DNA of 64,000 nt. Source: Bradyrhizobium sp. ORS 278. Its GTDB lineage: Bacteria > Pseudomonadota > Alphaproteobacteria > Rhizobiales > Xanthobacteraceae. The DNA is taken from contig NC_009445.1 in the NCBI RefSeq assembly GCF_000026145.1, positions 744,001-808,000 on the forward strand. Direction: 5' to 3'. The translations under genes were made by a program, and so were the position numbers. Below the pieces are notes generated by a model that worked only from the letters and a program-made list of their open reading frames with translations, had not been told where the DNA came from and made no database searches. Positions 1 through 8,110 of this stretch are shown here, piece by piece. Numbering within the stretch: position 1 is the first letter of the stretch; each line of letters opens with the position of its first letter.

Positions 1-1
1 C

Positions 2-427
2 GTCAGCCTGCAGGCGGCCAATGGCGAGGCGGTGATCGATTTCACCGAGGTCGAGGCCGGCATCTTCGAAGGCCTGCGCCAGGGCGAGGGCGTCTACATC
101 CTGCAGAATCTGGCGGCGGCGCGCTCGCTGGCGAAATCGATGGACCAGATGATCGGCGATTGGGCCATGGTCGACGGCAATGGTGCGGCCGTCTGCAGCC
201 TGGTGCTGACCAACACCGATGCCGGCAATGACAATTTCCAGGTGTTCGTAAAGCCGAAATGCGATCCGAAGGTCGCGGCGTTCGCGCCGACGCAGTGGCG
301 GCTCGAGCACGGCCAGATGATGCTGATGTCGGCGCGCGGCGAGACCTGGAAGTTCGAGGCCGACGACAATGCGCAGTGGCGGCTGGTGCCGGACAGCGCA
401 GCGCCGCTGATCATGCTCCGGCAGTGA
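2..427 (+). CDS. AprI/Inh-family metalloprotease inhibitor-like protein (5' partial)
   Basis: The reading frame is already open at the left window edge, so the N-terminus, and probably a signal peptide, is missing. The visible part contains a GDWAMVDGNGAAVCSL segment followed by a second cysteine (KPKCDPK), a tryptophan-rich strand (APTQWRLEHGQ) and a C-terminal strand. This is the pattern of the AprI/Inh beta-barrel inhibitor domain, in which two cysteines form a disulfide and the protein acts in the periplasm against serralysin-type metalloproteases. Bradyrhizobia carry several such secreted proteins. I see no metalloprotease gene in the window to pair with it, so the inhibitory role is inferred from the fold only. 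A GTG at 32 could be an internal start, but the upstream codons read smoothly. Confidence 0.6.
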   Translation, partial: VSLQAANGEAVIDFTEVEAGIFEGLRQGEGVYILQNLAAARSLAKSMDQMIGDWAMVDGNGAAVCSLVLTNTDAGNDNFQVFVKPKCDPKVAAFAPTQWRLEHGQMMLMSARGETWKFEADDNAQWRLVPDSAAPLIMLRQ

Positions 428-557
428 AGCCTGAGCACCCGCCGCGTTAACGATTGCGAAACCTGGGTTAATTCTTCGTTGCGGCTTGGTGATGTTATCT
501 GAACGTGTTGTTTACGGATTTTGCGTCTGATGGTTGTCCCAACGCCGGGAGCCAGCC

Positions 558-2210
558 ATGCAGATGCTGTTGCGCAGGTTCACCCCTTTGCTGCCGTCGT
601 TCAGTCTCAACGACAAGATCAGCGCGGCCGCTGCCGCCTTCGCCGTCCTCGTGATGCTCTCGACCTTCGGCGCGGTGTCGGCGCTCCGGGAGCAGCGCCT
701 GTTCTACGACCGGCTCGAAACTCTTTCCGAGGCCTCCCGCAATATCGAGCGCATCAATGCGCTGATCTATGCCGTGGTGATGGAGTCTCGGGGCATCTAC
801 ATGTCGCCGGATCGCAACGTCGCCCGGCGCTACGCCGATTCGCAGCTCGTCAAGCTCGCGCAGCTGAGCAAGGTCGTCGAGGAATGGGAAGCCCGCACTG
901 GCGACGAGGATGCGGCCCTGTTCGCCCCGTTCAGGAAGCGGATCGATCAGTTCGTCGCATTCCGCACCGAGATGGCGCGTCGCACGATCGCGATCGGCTC
1001 GTCGGCGGCGCGCGAGCTCGGCGACAATGACGAGAACCGCGCGGTGCGGACCGCGCTCAACGAAGATCTCGAGGGTCTGTCGCGGCTCTATGCCGACCGC
1101 ACCCGCGAGCTCGGCGATGTCGTCGACGAGCGAGGCCTCGCCTCGTTCTTTATCGGCGGGCTCGGCCTGCTCATCGTCACGCTGATCGCGGCCGCCGCGC
1201 TGGCACTGCGCCGCGGCGTTCTGATGCCGCTGCTCGACATCGCCCGGGTCACGGATCGCATCGCCGCCGGCCGCATCAAGCTGAAGATCCCGCATGCGCA
1301 TCGCCAGGACGAGATCGGGCACGTTGCCCATGCCGTCGAGACCTATCAGAACAACGCATTCCGCCTGCAGGAGCTCGAGCAGCACGAGGTCGAGATCGAG
1401 CGGCAGTACACCGACATCCTGCGTGACCATGAGCGGCTGGAGCAGGGCGCGATCAGCAGCCAGCAGCGGCTGGATGCGGCCGTCGCCAACATGCCGCAGG
1501 GCCTGATCATGCTCGACAGCTTCGGCTATGTGCTGATGGTCAACGACCAGTACCGCAAGCTCTACGGCGTTCCTGCCTCGATCGCAAAGCCCGGCGCGCA
1601 TATGCGTGAGATCCTGGCGCATCGCGCCAAGCTCGGCCTGATGCGCGAAAAGCCGTCCGAGTTCCTCGCCGCGCTTCGCGAGCGCATGAAGGAGCGCAGG
1701 GCGGAGATCTTCGAGGTCGAGCTCACCGACGGCCGCATCATGCGCATCTCCGAGCGCCCGATGGACGGCGGTGGCTGGGTCGCGACCCACGAGGACTTCA
1801 CGGCCCAGCGGCGCAACGAGCGGGTGCTGGCGCGGGCGGAACATTTCCTCGCGGCGCTGCTGGAGAACATCCCGCAGGCCGTCGTTGCAAAGGACGCGCA
1901 GTCGCTCCGCTACGTGTTCGTCAACCGCGCGACCGAGGCGCTGTTCGGCCTGCCGCGGTCGGAGATCATCGGCCGCGCCGCGCGCGAGCTGTTTCCGGCG
2001 CCGACGGGCGCGCTGCTCGAAAGCTTCGATCGCGACCATCTCGACGAGGCGGCCGACCAGACACCGAAGGCGCACAGCATCGAGACGCCCGGCAATGGCA
2101 GGCGCGATATCGTGGTCCGCCGCCTGCCGGTGTCGGTCGGCGAGGGCGAGCCGAAATATCTGCTGAGCATCGTCGAGGACCGCACCAGGGATCAGCGCGC
2201 TGCGGCGTGA
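558..2210 (+). CDS. membrane HAMP-PAS-PAS sensor protein lacking an output domain
   Basis: About 550 aa. A first membrane helix lies near residues 22-45, followed by a helical periplasmic domain resembling four-helix-bundle ligand domains. A second membrane helix near 195-220 leads into a HAMP linker, a charged coiled coil and two PAS folds (first beginning near LDAAVANMPQGLIMLD, second near LAALLENIPQAVVAKD). The protein stops directly after the second PAS, at VEDRTRDQRAAA. Related bradyrhizobial proteins normally continue into GGDEF/EAL or histidine kinase domains at this point; nothing of that kind follows in any frame before the next gene. ATG 558 is chosen because GGGAG lies 6 nt upstream; an in-frame TTG at 534 has no such site. 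Signalling would have to go through a partner protein. No function is assigned beyond sensing. Confidence 0.75.
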   Translation: MQMLLRRFTPLLPSFSLNDKISAAAAAFAVLVMLSTFGAVSALREQRLFYDRLETLSEASRNIERINALIYAVVMESRGIYMSPDRNVARRYADSQLVKLAQLSKVVEEWEARTGDEDAALFAPFRKRIDQFVAFRTEMARRTIAIGSSAARELGDNDENRAVRTALNEDLEGLSRLYADRTRELGDVVDERGLASFFIGGLGLLIVTLIAAAALALRRGVLMPLLDIARVTDRIAAGRIKLKIPHAHRQDEIGHVAHAVETYQNNAFRLQELEQHEVEIERQYTDILRDHERLEQGAISSQQRLDAAVANMPQGLIMLDSFGYVLMVNDQYRKLYGVPASIAKPGAHMREILAHRAKLGLMREKPSEFLAALRERMKERRAEIFEVELTDGRIMRISERPMDGGGWVATHEDFTAQRRNERVLARAEHFLAALLENIPQAVVAKDAQSLRYVFVNRATEALFGLPRSEIIGRAARELFPAPTGALLESFDRDHLDEAADQTPKAHSIETPGNGRRDIVVRRLPVSVGEGEPKYLLSIVEDRTRDQRAAA

Positions 2211-2251
2211 TCGCGGCATGGACTACGCGATTCCGGCGCCTTGACCGCGCC

Positions 2252-2265
2252 TTGATCTGCATCAA
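2252..2265. promoter_or_regulatory. perfect FNR/FixK-type box TTGATCTGCATCAA
   Basis: TTGAT-N4-ATCAA is a perfect match to the FNR/FixK/FnrN consensus. Its centre is about 55 bp before the ATG of the glycine-zipper gene at 2314. A promoter activated from -41.5 would start near position 2300. It lies in the 103-bp gap after a gene on the same strand, so the downstream gene is the only sensible target. Regulation by oxygen limitation is inferred. Confidence 0.6.
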
Positions 2266-2313
2266 GAAGGGCTCATCCGGGCGGACTAGCGTGCCCGGAA
2301 CGGAGGCCTGTCC

Positions 2314-2643
2314 ATGACCCGACGTCTGGGGATTTCCCTTGCCACCCGCGTGAGTGCGGCTGCGGTGCTGACTCTCGCGACCGTCGCGCCGCTGCATCAG
2401 GCGGCCGCGCAGGACGTCCTTGGTGGTGCGATCCTGGGCGGAGCGGGCGGTGCGATCCTCGGTGGCGCCATCGGCGGAGGCCGTGGTGCGGCCATCGGCG
2501 CGGTGATCGGGGCCGGCACGGCAGCCGCGATCGCGGCGGACGGCGAGCGCCGTCGCGGCGGCTACTACGCCTATCGCAACGGCTGCTATCTGCAGCGTGG
2601 CGACGGCGCCTATGTCCGCGTCCATCCGCGCTACTGCTACTGA
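2314..2643 (+). CDS. exported glycine-zipper protein
   Basis: 109 aa. The N-terminus is a clear signal peptide (RR start, hydrophobic core, cleavage near AAAQD). It is followed by alternating Gly-Gly and Ala repeats (VLGGAILGGAGGAILGGAIG, then AAIGAVIGAGTAAAIAA) typical of glycine-zipper segments that pack membrane helices. The C-terminal 30 residues are rich in Tyr, Arg and Cys (YRNGCYLQRGD, ending HPRYCY). Small proteins of this design are common in Bradyrhizobium and resemble outer-membrane or stress-induced lipoprotein-like proteins; the exact role is unknown. GGAGG sits just before the ATG. The FNR/FixK-type site at 2252 suggests induction at low oxygen. It ends 10 bp before the 3' end of the convergent MocR gene. 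Confidence 0.75.
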   Translation: MTRRLGISLATRVSAAAVLTLATVAPLHQAAAQDVLGGAILGGAGGAILGGAIGGGRGAAIGAVIGAGTAAAIAADGERRRGGYYAYRNGCYLQRGDGAYVRVHPRYCY

Positions 2644-2653
2644 GATTTGCCGA

Positions 2654-4102
2654 TCATCGCTGGCGTTGAACCGGCCGCGCGACAGTTGCGGCCTCATGCT
2701 GGATCGCGCGCTCCAGAGCAGCCATCACCCGTTGATCGTCGCAATGCGCGACGTTGAAGCGCATCATCCCGGCCGCTGATTGCGCCGCGCTGAACACGTC
2801 GCCGGGCGCCAGCACCACATCCTCATCCAGGGCCGCCTCCGCGACCGCGATGGCCGTGCATCCCTCCGGCAGCTTGCACCACAGATGAAAGCCGCCGCGT
2901 GGCATCAGCCATGGCGTCATGCCGAGGCGATGCAGCCGTGCGGCAACGCGTGGCCGCACCCGCGCGAGCCGCGCGCGCAACTCCTCGACATGCTTGCGGT
3001 AGCTGCCGCCGGTCAAAACCTGCGCCAGCGCCTCTGCCGCGAACTGTCCGGGTCCGCCGAAGCCGGTGGCGATCTGCAGGTCGATCAGCGGCTCGATCCA
3101 GTCGGCGCGGCCTGCGATATAGCCGCAGCGGATCGACGCCGACAGCGTCTTGGAGAAGCTGCCGATCAGGATCACGCGCTGCAACCCGTCGAGCGCGGCG
3201 AGCCGCGGCGACGGCTCCGGCTCGAAGTCGCCGTAGATGTCGTCCTCGATGATGATCGTATCATGCGTGGTCGCGGCGTTGAGCAGCCGGTGCGCCGTCT
3301 GCAGCGACAGGGTCGCGCCGGTCGGATTGTGCAGGCCCGAATTGGTGATGTAGAGCCGCGGCCGCTCGGTCGCGAGCACCGCCTCGAACTGCGCGACATC
3401 CGGGCCGCTCGGTGTCATCGGCACGCTGACGATCCGCGCCTGATGCGCGCGCAGCAGCGCCAGGAAATTGAAATAGCAGGGATCGTCGACCACGACCGTC
3501 TCGCCGGGCCGCAGCAGCATGCGGCAGATCAGGTCGATCGCCTGGGTGCCCGACGACGTCAGCATGAGCTGCTCGCTCGAGGCTTCGACCCCGATGCCGC
3601 CGAGGCGGCCCTGCAGCACGCGGCGCAGCGTCATTGATCCGCGCGCGGCGCCGTAATGGGTGAGCTCAGGACCGCCACTGCGCGCCAGTGCGCGGACCGC
3701 GCGGCGGAGTGCGTCCTGCGGCATCCAGTCCGGCGGCAGCCAGCCGCAACCGGGCGTCAGCGTCGTCGCCGTGGCGTCGAGCGACTGCCGCGACACCCAG
3801 AACGGGTCGACCGCGCGCGGCCGGCGCGGCTCGGCCCCGGCGAGCGCGAGCGGCGGCAGGGCAGTCTCGGCGACATAGAACCCCGAGCCGCGCCGGGCGC
3901 GAATGAGGCCTTCGGCCGCAAGCCGGTCGTAGGCCTCGACGACAGTGGCCGGTGCGACACCCATCGTTGCAGCGAACGCCCGGATCGACGGCAGGCGCTG
4001 GCCGGGCGCGAGCGCGCGCGTCTTCAGCCGCTGCCTGATGGCCTCGACCACCGCCGTCGTCCTGGCGCCCGCCGGGCGCGGATCTGAGACCGCGAGTCCC
4101 AA
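2654..4102 (-). CDS. MocR/PdxR-type regulator (GntR HTH + aminotransferase-like domain)
   Basis: About 482 aa from the TTG at 4102. Residues ~10-75 form a GntR winged helix (RLPSIRAFAATMGVAPATVV, then EAYDRLAAEGLIRARRGSGF). The rest is a fold-type-I aminotransferase domain with the NPTGATLSL loop, the IIIEDDIYGDF aspartate motif and the PLP lysine in GSFSKTLSASIRCGY. MocR proteins use PLP or an amino-acid adduct as effector and usually act on a neighbouring divergent gene, here the EamA exporter at 4208. The start is uncertain: an upstream in-frame TTG at 4123 falls inside a palindrome that looks like the operator, so the later TTG is preferred; no in-frame ATG precedes the HTH. The effector is unknown. 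Confidence 0.85.
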   Translation of the reverse strand: MGLAVSDPRPAGARTTAVVEAIRQRLKTRALAPGQRLPSIRAFAATMGVAPATVVEAYDRLAAEGLIRARRGSGFYVAETALPPLALAGAEPRRPRAVDPFWVSRQSLDATATTLTPGCGWLPPDWMPQDALRRAVRALARSGGPELTHYGAARGSMTLRRVLQGRLGGIGVEASSEQLMLTSSGTQAIDLICRMLLRPGETVVVDDPCYFNFLALLRAHQARIVSVPMTPSGPDVAQFEAVLATERPRLYITNSGLHNPTGATLSLQTAHRLLNAATTHDTIIIEDDIYGDFEPEPSPRLAALDGLQRVILIGSFSKTLSASIRCGYIAGRADWIEPLIDLQIATGFGGPGQFAAEALAQVLTGGSYRKHVEELRARLARVRPRVAARLHRLGMTPWLMPRGGFHLWCKLPEGCTAIAVAEAALDEDVVLAPGDVFSAAQSAAGMMRFNVAHCDDQRVMAALERAIQHEAATVARPVQRQR

Positions 4103-4117
4103 GTGTACTGCCCCACA

Positions 4118-4149
4118 GATCAATACAGTTTGGCAGAATTGTATCGATC
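4118..4149. promoter_or_regulatory. inverted-repeat operator between MocR regulator and EamA exporter
   Basis: GATCAATACAGTT (4118-4130) and AATTGTATCGATC (4137-4149) are inverted arms matching at 11 of 13 positions across a 6-bp spacer. The repeat sits in the only space between the divergent genes and overlaps the most upstream possible start codon of the regulator. MocR regulators typically bind such AT-rich paired sites to control themselves and the neighbouring transporter. Binding is inferred. Confidence 0.55.
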
Positions 4150-4207
4150 CGTGGCTGCCGCAGCAAGGCGCCTTCGGCTAAGCAGGGCTGTCCAAGGAGG
4201 GCTGAGC

Positions 4208-5068
4208 ATGAAGGCATCGATCGACGGCTGGGGCAGCGGCGCCATCGGCATGACGATCTTCAGCGGCTCGCTGCCGGCGACGCGGGCCGCGCTCGAGGGC
4301 TTCGCGCCGCTGTTCCTGACCGGCGCGCGTGCGACGCTGGCCGCGGGGATTGCCGCGCTCTGTCTCGCCTGGTTCCGCCAGCGCATCCCGGGACGGCGCG
4401 AACTGTTGTCGCTCGCGACCGTCGCGCTCGGCGTCGTCATCGGCTTTCCGCTGCTCACGGCCCTGGCGCTGCAGCACGTGACCTCGGCGCATGCAATCGT
4501 CTTCATCGGCCTGCTGCCGCTCTCGACGGCGTCGTTCGGCGTGCCGCGCGGCGGCGAGCGGCCGCGGCCGCTGTTCTGGCTGTTCGCATGTCTTGGCGCG
4601 GCTTCGGTCTCCGGCTTCGCGCTGTCCCAGGGCGGCGCCGCGTCGCTCACCGGAGACCTCGCGATGATCGCCGCGATCATCGTCTGCGGACTCGGCTATG
4701 CCGAAGGCGCCGTGCTGACGCGCAGGCTCGGCGGCTGGCAGGTGATCTCATGGGCGCTGCTGCTGTCGGCGCCCATCATGCTGCCGCTGGCGCTAATGAC
4801 ATGGCCGATCTCCGCGCAGCCGATCAGCGCCGCGGCCTGGCTTGGTCTCGCCTATGTCTCCGTCTTCAGCATGTTCATCGGGTTCGCCTTCTGGTACCGC
4901 GGCCTGTCGCGCGGCGGCACGGCGAGCGTCGGACAGCTGCAGCTGCTGCAGCCGTTTCTCGGCCTCGCCTTCGCAAGCCTGCTGCTGCACGAGCCGGTGT
5001 CCGCCCCGATGCTCGGCGCGGCCGGACTCGTCGTGCTCTGCGTGGCGATGGCGCGCCGGTGGGCGTAA
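4208..5068 (+). CDS. EamA/DMT-family transporter
   Basis: 286 aa with about ten hydrophobic helices in two halves, the arrangement of the drug/metabolite transporter superfamily (EamA repeats). The second half carries the usual YVSVFSMFIGFAFWYRGLSRGG and QLLQPFLGLAFASLLLHEP signatures. These inner-membrane carriers export amino acids, nucleosides or similar small metabolites. The ATG at 4208 has a strong AAGGAGG just upstream. The gene diverges from the MocR regulator across a palindromic operator, which is the classical layout of a metabolite-responsive exporter with its own regulator. The substrate cannot be read from the sequence. Confidence 0.85.
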   Translation: MKASIDGWGSGAIGMTIFSGSLPATRAALEGFAPLFLTGARATLAAGIAALCLAWFRQRIPGRRELLSLATVALGVVIGFPLLTALALQHVTSAHAIVFIGLLPLSTASFGVPRGGERPRPLFWLFACLGAASVSGFALSQGGAASLTGDLAMIAAIIVCGLGYAEGAVLTRRLGGWQVISWALLLSAPIMLPLALMTWPISAQPISAAAWLGLAYVSVFSMFIGFAFWYRGLSRGGTASVGQLQLLQPFLGLAFASLLLHEPVSAPMLGAAGLVVLCVAMARRWA

Positions 5069-5078
5069 GCCGCGCCGG

Positions 5079-5798
5079 CTATTTGCGACGATAGAGGCCG
5101 GTGAAGCTGACGCCCGCACCGCCGCATCCGGCGTTGTCCTCGACCAGCAGAAGCGCGCCGACCCGCTGCAGACGCACGCGGCATTCGTCTCCGGCGCTCG
5201 GCCGCTCGAACGGCGTCGTGCCATCGTCGACGAAGGCGATCAGCCCGCCCTCCGGCTGGGCCGTCGCAGCGAGCGAGCCGTTGTTCAGATCGCGTCCCGC
5301 CGGCACCACCTGGTCGCCTTCGATCCTGAGCCGGCCGCCACCGGCGCTGGTGATCGCGAGCCCGCCGCCCGGATGCACCCAGCTGCCGGTCCAGTCCGCG
5401 AGCGCAGGCCGGGCCATCGGCGTGACCGGCGCCAAAGCCGTCCGCGGCAGCCAGCCGGAGGTCCAGGTCTGTGTCCGAGCGTGGGGCGACTGGTAGCTGA
5501 CGCAGGTGAACTCGCCACGGGTCTTGCCGACCAGCACGAGGTCGCCGCTGACCAGGTAGCTCTTCTTCCGGCATGTATCGCCTATCGCGGGGCAGGCAGC
5601 AGCCTTGAAGTCGTCGTCATAGGGGCTCTTGACGAAGTTAACCCGCGGCGACGCGCTGATTTCGGCAACCGCCAGCGGCCGCGCATCGTCCCAGCCGATG
5701 CCGTTGCAATTGGCCGGGTCATAGGCGTCGTAGGCGGACGCGTCCATTGTCGCCACAATGCCGAAGACAAGTCCGATAAGGGCGGCGCGCATGTCCAA
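5079..5798 (-). CDS. secreted protein of unknown function with SH3-like segment
   Basis: 239 aa. The N-terminal 22 residues form a signal peptide (ALIGLVFGIVATMDASA). Residues ~75-115 (KKSYLVSGDLVLVGKTRGEF and later TSGWLPRTAL) read like a bacterial SH3 strand set. The C-terminal third (ADWTGSWVHPGGGLAITSAG, ending TGLYRRK) resembles a small lipocalin-like or scaffold domain. Six cysteines suggest disulfides in the periplasm. It is tail-to-tail with the EamA exporter (10 bp apart). I do not recognise a named family; function unknown. Confidence 0.65.
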   Translation of the reverse strand: MDMRAALIGLVFGIVATMDASAYDAYDPANCNGIGWDDARPLAVAEISASPRVNFVKSPYDDDFKAAACPAIGDTCRKKSYLVSGDLVLVGKTRGEFTCVSYQSPHARTQTWTSGWLPRTALAPVTPMARPALADWTGSWVHPGGGLAITSAGGGRLRIEGDQVVPAGRDLNNGSLAATAQPEGGLIAFVDDGTTPFERPSAGDECRVRLQRVGALLLVEDNAGCGGAGVSFTGLYRRK

Positions 5799-6019
5799 TC
5801 CCGCTGCTGTTCACCAGGCTTGGTGATGCAAGCGGGCCTGTCGGTTCAAGCCTGCGCGATGACGCGCTCGGAACGCCAACTCACGAAAGAGATCGCGCCG
5901 TCGTGAGGTTGAGCAGATAGGCTTGATCCATGTTATTGATCGACGTGGGGCTGCATGAGAGTCTTCGACTAATAAATCCCGGCGGCGAGGTCGTGCGCCG
6001 GGGACGAAAGGTCGGTCGA

Positions 6020-6745
6020 ATGACGCTCCCGGAGCAGGCGCGCAGGTGCCCCTCATGCCCTGCAGCAGGGCTCTGCGAGGCCATCGTCGCGTCGCCCGGC
6101 GCTGCAGCCGATCGAGCCGGGCTGGATCAACGGTTCTTCACGATTGCAGCCGGTCAGCCGATTCCGAACAATGAGCGTTCGACCGCGCGAGCGCTGATCC
6201 TGTGCAGCGGCTGGGCGTTCCGCTATCGCATGCTTCCGGACGGGCGCCGCTCCATCGTCAGGATCGTTCTGCCGAGCCAGGTCGTGTCCGCGGAGGCGGC
6301 CTTCTCGGGACAGTCCGCGCCGCGGCTCGAGACGCCGGTGAAGGCGCTGACGGACGTCCGGCTCTGCAGCTACTCGGCGCGTGACCTGCGTGACAGATGT
6401 CTGGCGACGCCACCAATGATGTCGCTGGTGCTCGACCGGCTGATCGAGGAGATGCGTGATGCGTACGATCTGGCGGCCACGCTGGCGCGGCGTTCAGCCC
6501 AGGGCCGGATCGCCTTCCTGGTGATCGACACCCTGAAGAGGCTCAGTCCGGAAGGGCTGGCCGAAGGCCGTCGCTATTCCTTCCCGCTCCGCCAGCAGCA
6601 TATTGCCGATGCGGTCGGGCTCACCACGGTTCACGTCAGCCGCGTGCTGGCACAGCTGCGCGAGACCGGCTTGATGAACGTCGCCGATGGCGCGGTCACG
6701 TTTCAGGATCTGCCGGGCTGCGACCGCACCGCCGCGCGCGGTTGA
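6020..6745 (+). CDS. FNR-type Crp/Fnr transcription regulator with 4Fe-4S cysteine set
   Basis: 241 aa from ATG 6020 (AGG 8 nt upstream; FNR family usually 240-250 aa). An in-frame ATG at 5930 would add 30 residues without similarity. The N-terminus has CPSCPAAGLC, i.e. Cys10, Cys13 and Cys19 with the exact C-x2-C-x5-C spacing of Escherichia coli FNR. Cys116 in TDVRLCSYSARDL aligns with the fourth FNR ligand. A cyclic-nucleotide-like beta barrel and a C-terminal helix-turn-helix (QQHIADAVGLTTVHVSRVLAQL) follow. The recognition helix reads TTVHVSR instead of TVETISR, so the glutamate that reads the FNR box is missing while Ser and Arg remain. It is therefore likely an oxygen-responsive regulator with possibly altered DNA specificity. 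Two direct TTGATC motifs lie upstream at 5923 and 5936. Confidence 0.85.
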   Translation: MTLPEQARRCPSCPAAGLCEAIVASPGAAADRAGLDQRFFTIAAGQPIPNNERSTARALILCSGWAFRYRMLPDGRRSIVRIVLPSQVVSAEAAFSGQSAPRLETPVKALTDVRLCSYSARDLRDRCLATPPMMSLVLDRLIEEMRDAYDLAATLARRSAQGRIAFLVIDTLKRLSPEGLAEGRRYSFPLRQQHIADAVGLTTVHVSRVLAQLRETGLMNVADGAVTFQDLPGCDRTAARG

Positions 6746-6790
6746 CGCACGGCTTTCTGCCGAGTGGAATCACGCGGCTGCTCCGTTTGA

Positions 6791-7504
6791 TCACATCAGG
6801 CCGTTGCTCTTCAGGCTCGTGTGCCCGTTCCGGCCGACGATGATGTGGTCGTGCACGGTGATGCCGAGCGGCTTTGCGATCTCCACGATTGTCTTGGTCA
6901 TGCGGATGTCGGCCTGCGACGGCGTCGGATCGCCGGACGGGTGATTGTGCACCAGGATGATCGCGGTGGCAGATAATTCCAGCGCGCGCTTGATCACCTC
7001 GCGCGGATACACCGGGGTGTGATCCACGGTGCCGGTCTGCTGCACCTCGTCGGCGATCAGCTGGTTGCGTTTGTCGAGAAACAGCAGCCTGAACTGCTCC
7101 TTGTCGGCGAATGCCATGCTGGTCCGGCAATAGGAGATCACCTCCTGCCACGACGCCAGCGCATGCTTCTGCCGGACCTCGCCCTTGGCGATCCGGTGCG
7201 CGGCCGCTGCGATCAGCTTCAGCTGCGTGATCGACGCGTCGCCGATGCCGTCGAACTCGCGCAGGCGCTGCTCCGGCGCGTGAATGACGTCGGCGAACGA
7301 CCCGAACGTCTTGATCAGCGCCTTGGCCAGCGGCTTGACGTCGCGTCGCGGCAAGGCCGGAAACAGCGCCATCTCCAGGAGCTCGTAGTCGTTGAGCGCA
7401 TCCGGGCCGGCGCTGTGAAAGCGCTCGCGCAGGCGCTGCCGATGGCCGTGGTAATGCGGCGTCTCGGTCGGCCTGTCATCGGGGGGGAGGGCTTTGTCCG
7501 GCAT
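6791..7504 (-). CDS. radC: RadC-like JAMM/MPN domain protein
   Basis: About 237 aa from the ATG at 7504; ATGs at 7516 and 7564 are also in frame and none has a clear ribosome site. Residues ~15-110 form the helical helix-hairpin-helix part ([21 protein letters not shown]). The C-terminal half is the MPN domain with the JAMM metal-binding signature [14 protein letters not shown]. RadC was named for DNA repair, but its biochemical role is unresolved; the fold resembles metal-dependent peptidase or nuclease relatives. It lies downstream of the MAPEG gene on the same strand and may share its transcript. Confidence 0.9.
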   Translation of the reverse strand: MPDKALPPDDRPTETPHYHGHRQRLRERFHSAGPDALNDYELLEMALFPALPRRDVKPLAKALIKTFGSFADVIHAPEQRLREFDGIGDASITQLKLIAAAAHRIAKGEVRQKHALASWQEVISYCRTSMAFADKEQFRLLFLDKRNQLIADEVQQTGTVDHTPVYPREVIKRALELSATAIILVHNHPSGDPTPSQADIRMTKTIVEIAKPLGITVHDHIIVGRNGHTSLKSNGLM

Positions 7505-7570
7505 CGGCGCCAGCATGCCGCGGCGTATTGTTTTTGCAACCTCGAAGTGCCGGCATCCGCGCATTGTCGG

Positions 7571-8110
7571 TCAGGTCGCGCGTCCCGTCAGCACCAGCAG
7601 CAGACCGATCACCAGCGCGAACGCCGTGGGAGAGAAGGTCAGCGCGAAGCCGAAGGCGCGGCCCGCCGCCCCCTTGGCATAGCTGAGCCAGAACAGCAGG
7701 CGTCCGAGGCCGAACAGCACCACCAGCGTGGTGAGCAGCGGTACGGGATCGTGCAGCGACGCCGCGAGGCCGAGATGCACCGCGATCGCGAGCGCCGCCT
7801 GCTCCAGCGTATTCTGCAGGATGGCGTTGCCGCGGCGGACGGCCTCGCTGGCGACGGTCGTCGCTGCGCCGGCGATGTCCTGGCGCGAGAAGAAGCGGAG
7901 GCGGGCGACGTTGCCGATCGAGGCGAGCAGCCAGACGATCACGAACAGATCGAGACGCAACGCCACGGCAAGCCGCTCGGCGATCGGCTGCGCCGAGCCC
8001 CCGCTTTGCCCTAAGGCGACGCCGATGGCGACGAGGCCCGTCAGCGCGGCCGCGGCCATGCCGGTCGCGACCTGGCGCTGCTCGTGACGAAACGCGGTGT
8101 CATCGGCCAT
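7571..8110 (-). CDS. MAPEG-family membrane protein
   Basis: 179 aa with four predicted membrane helices. The segment RGNAILQNTLEQAALAIAVH and the FWLSYAKGAAGRAFGFALTF stretch are the conserved features of bacterial MAPEG proteins (membrane-associated proteins in eicosanoid and glutathione metabolism), which in bacteria are often membrane glutathione transferases or of unknown function. ATG 8110 is chosen because AGGAG lies upstream; it overlaps the end of the SARP-hydrolase gene by 11 bp, which points to translational coupling. The substrate is unknown. Confidence 0.8.
   Translation of the reverse strand: MADDTAFRHEQRQVATGMAAAALTGLVAIGVALGQSGGSAQPIAERLAVALRLDLFVIVWLLASIGNVARLRFFSRQDIAGAATTVASEAVRRGNAILQNTLEQAALAIAVHLGLAASLHDPVPLLTTLVVLFGLGRLLFWLSYAKGAAGRAFGFALTFSPTAFALVIGLLLVLTGRAT

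Noticed and set aside
495..2219. 574-codon frame antisense to the PAS/HAMP receptor gene
   Set aside because: The sense strand encodes clear HAMP and PAS domains; the antisense product has no motif.
4103..4207. Longer EamA protein starting before 4208
   Set aside because: The extra residues are encoded by the regulator's operator region and the ATG at 4208 has a strong ribosome site.
5923..5941. Possible FNR box upstream of the FNR-type regulator
   Set aside because: The two TTGATC motifs are direct, not inverted, so they do not form a TTGAT-N4-ATCAA site.
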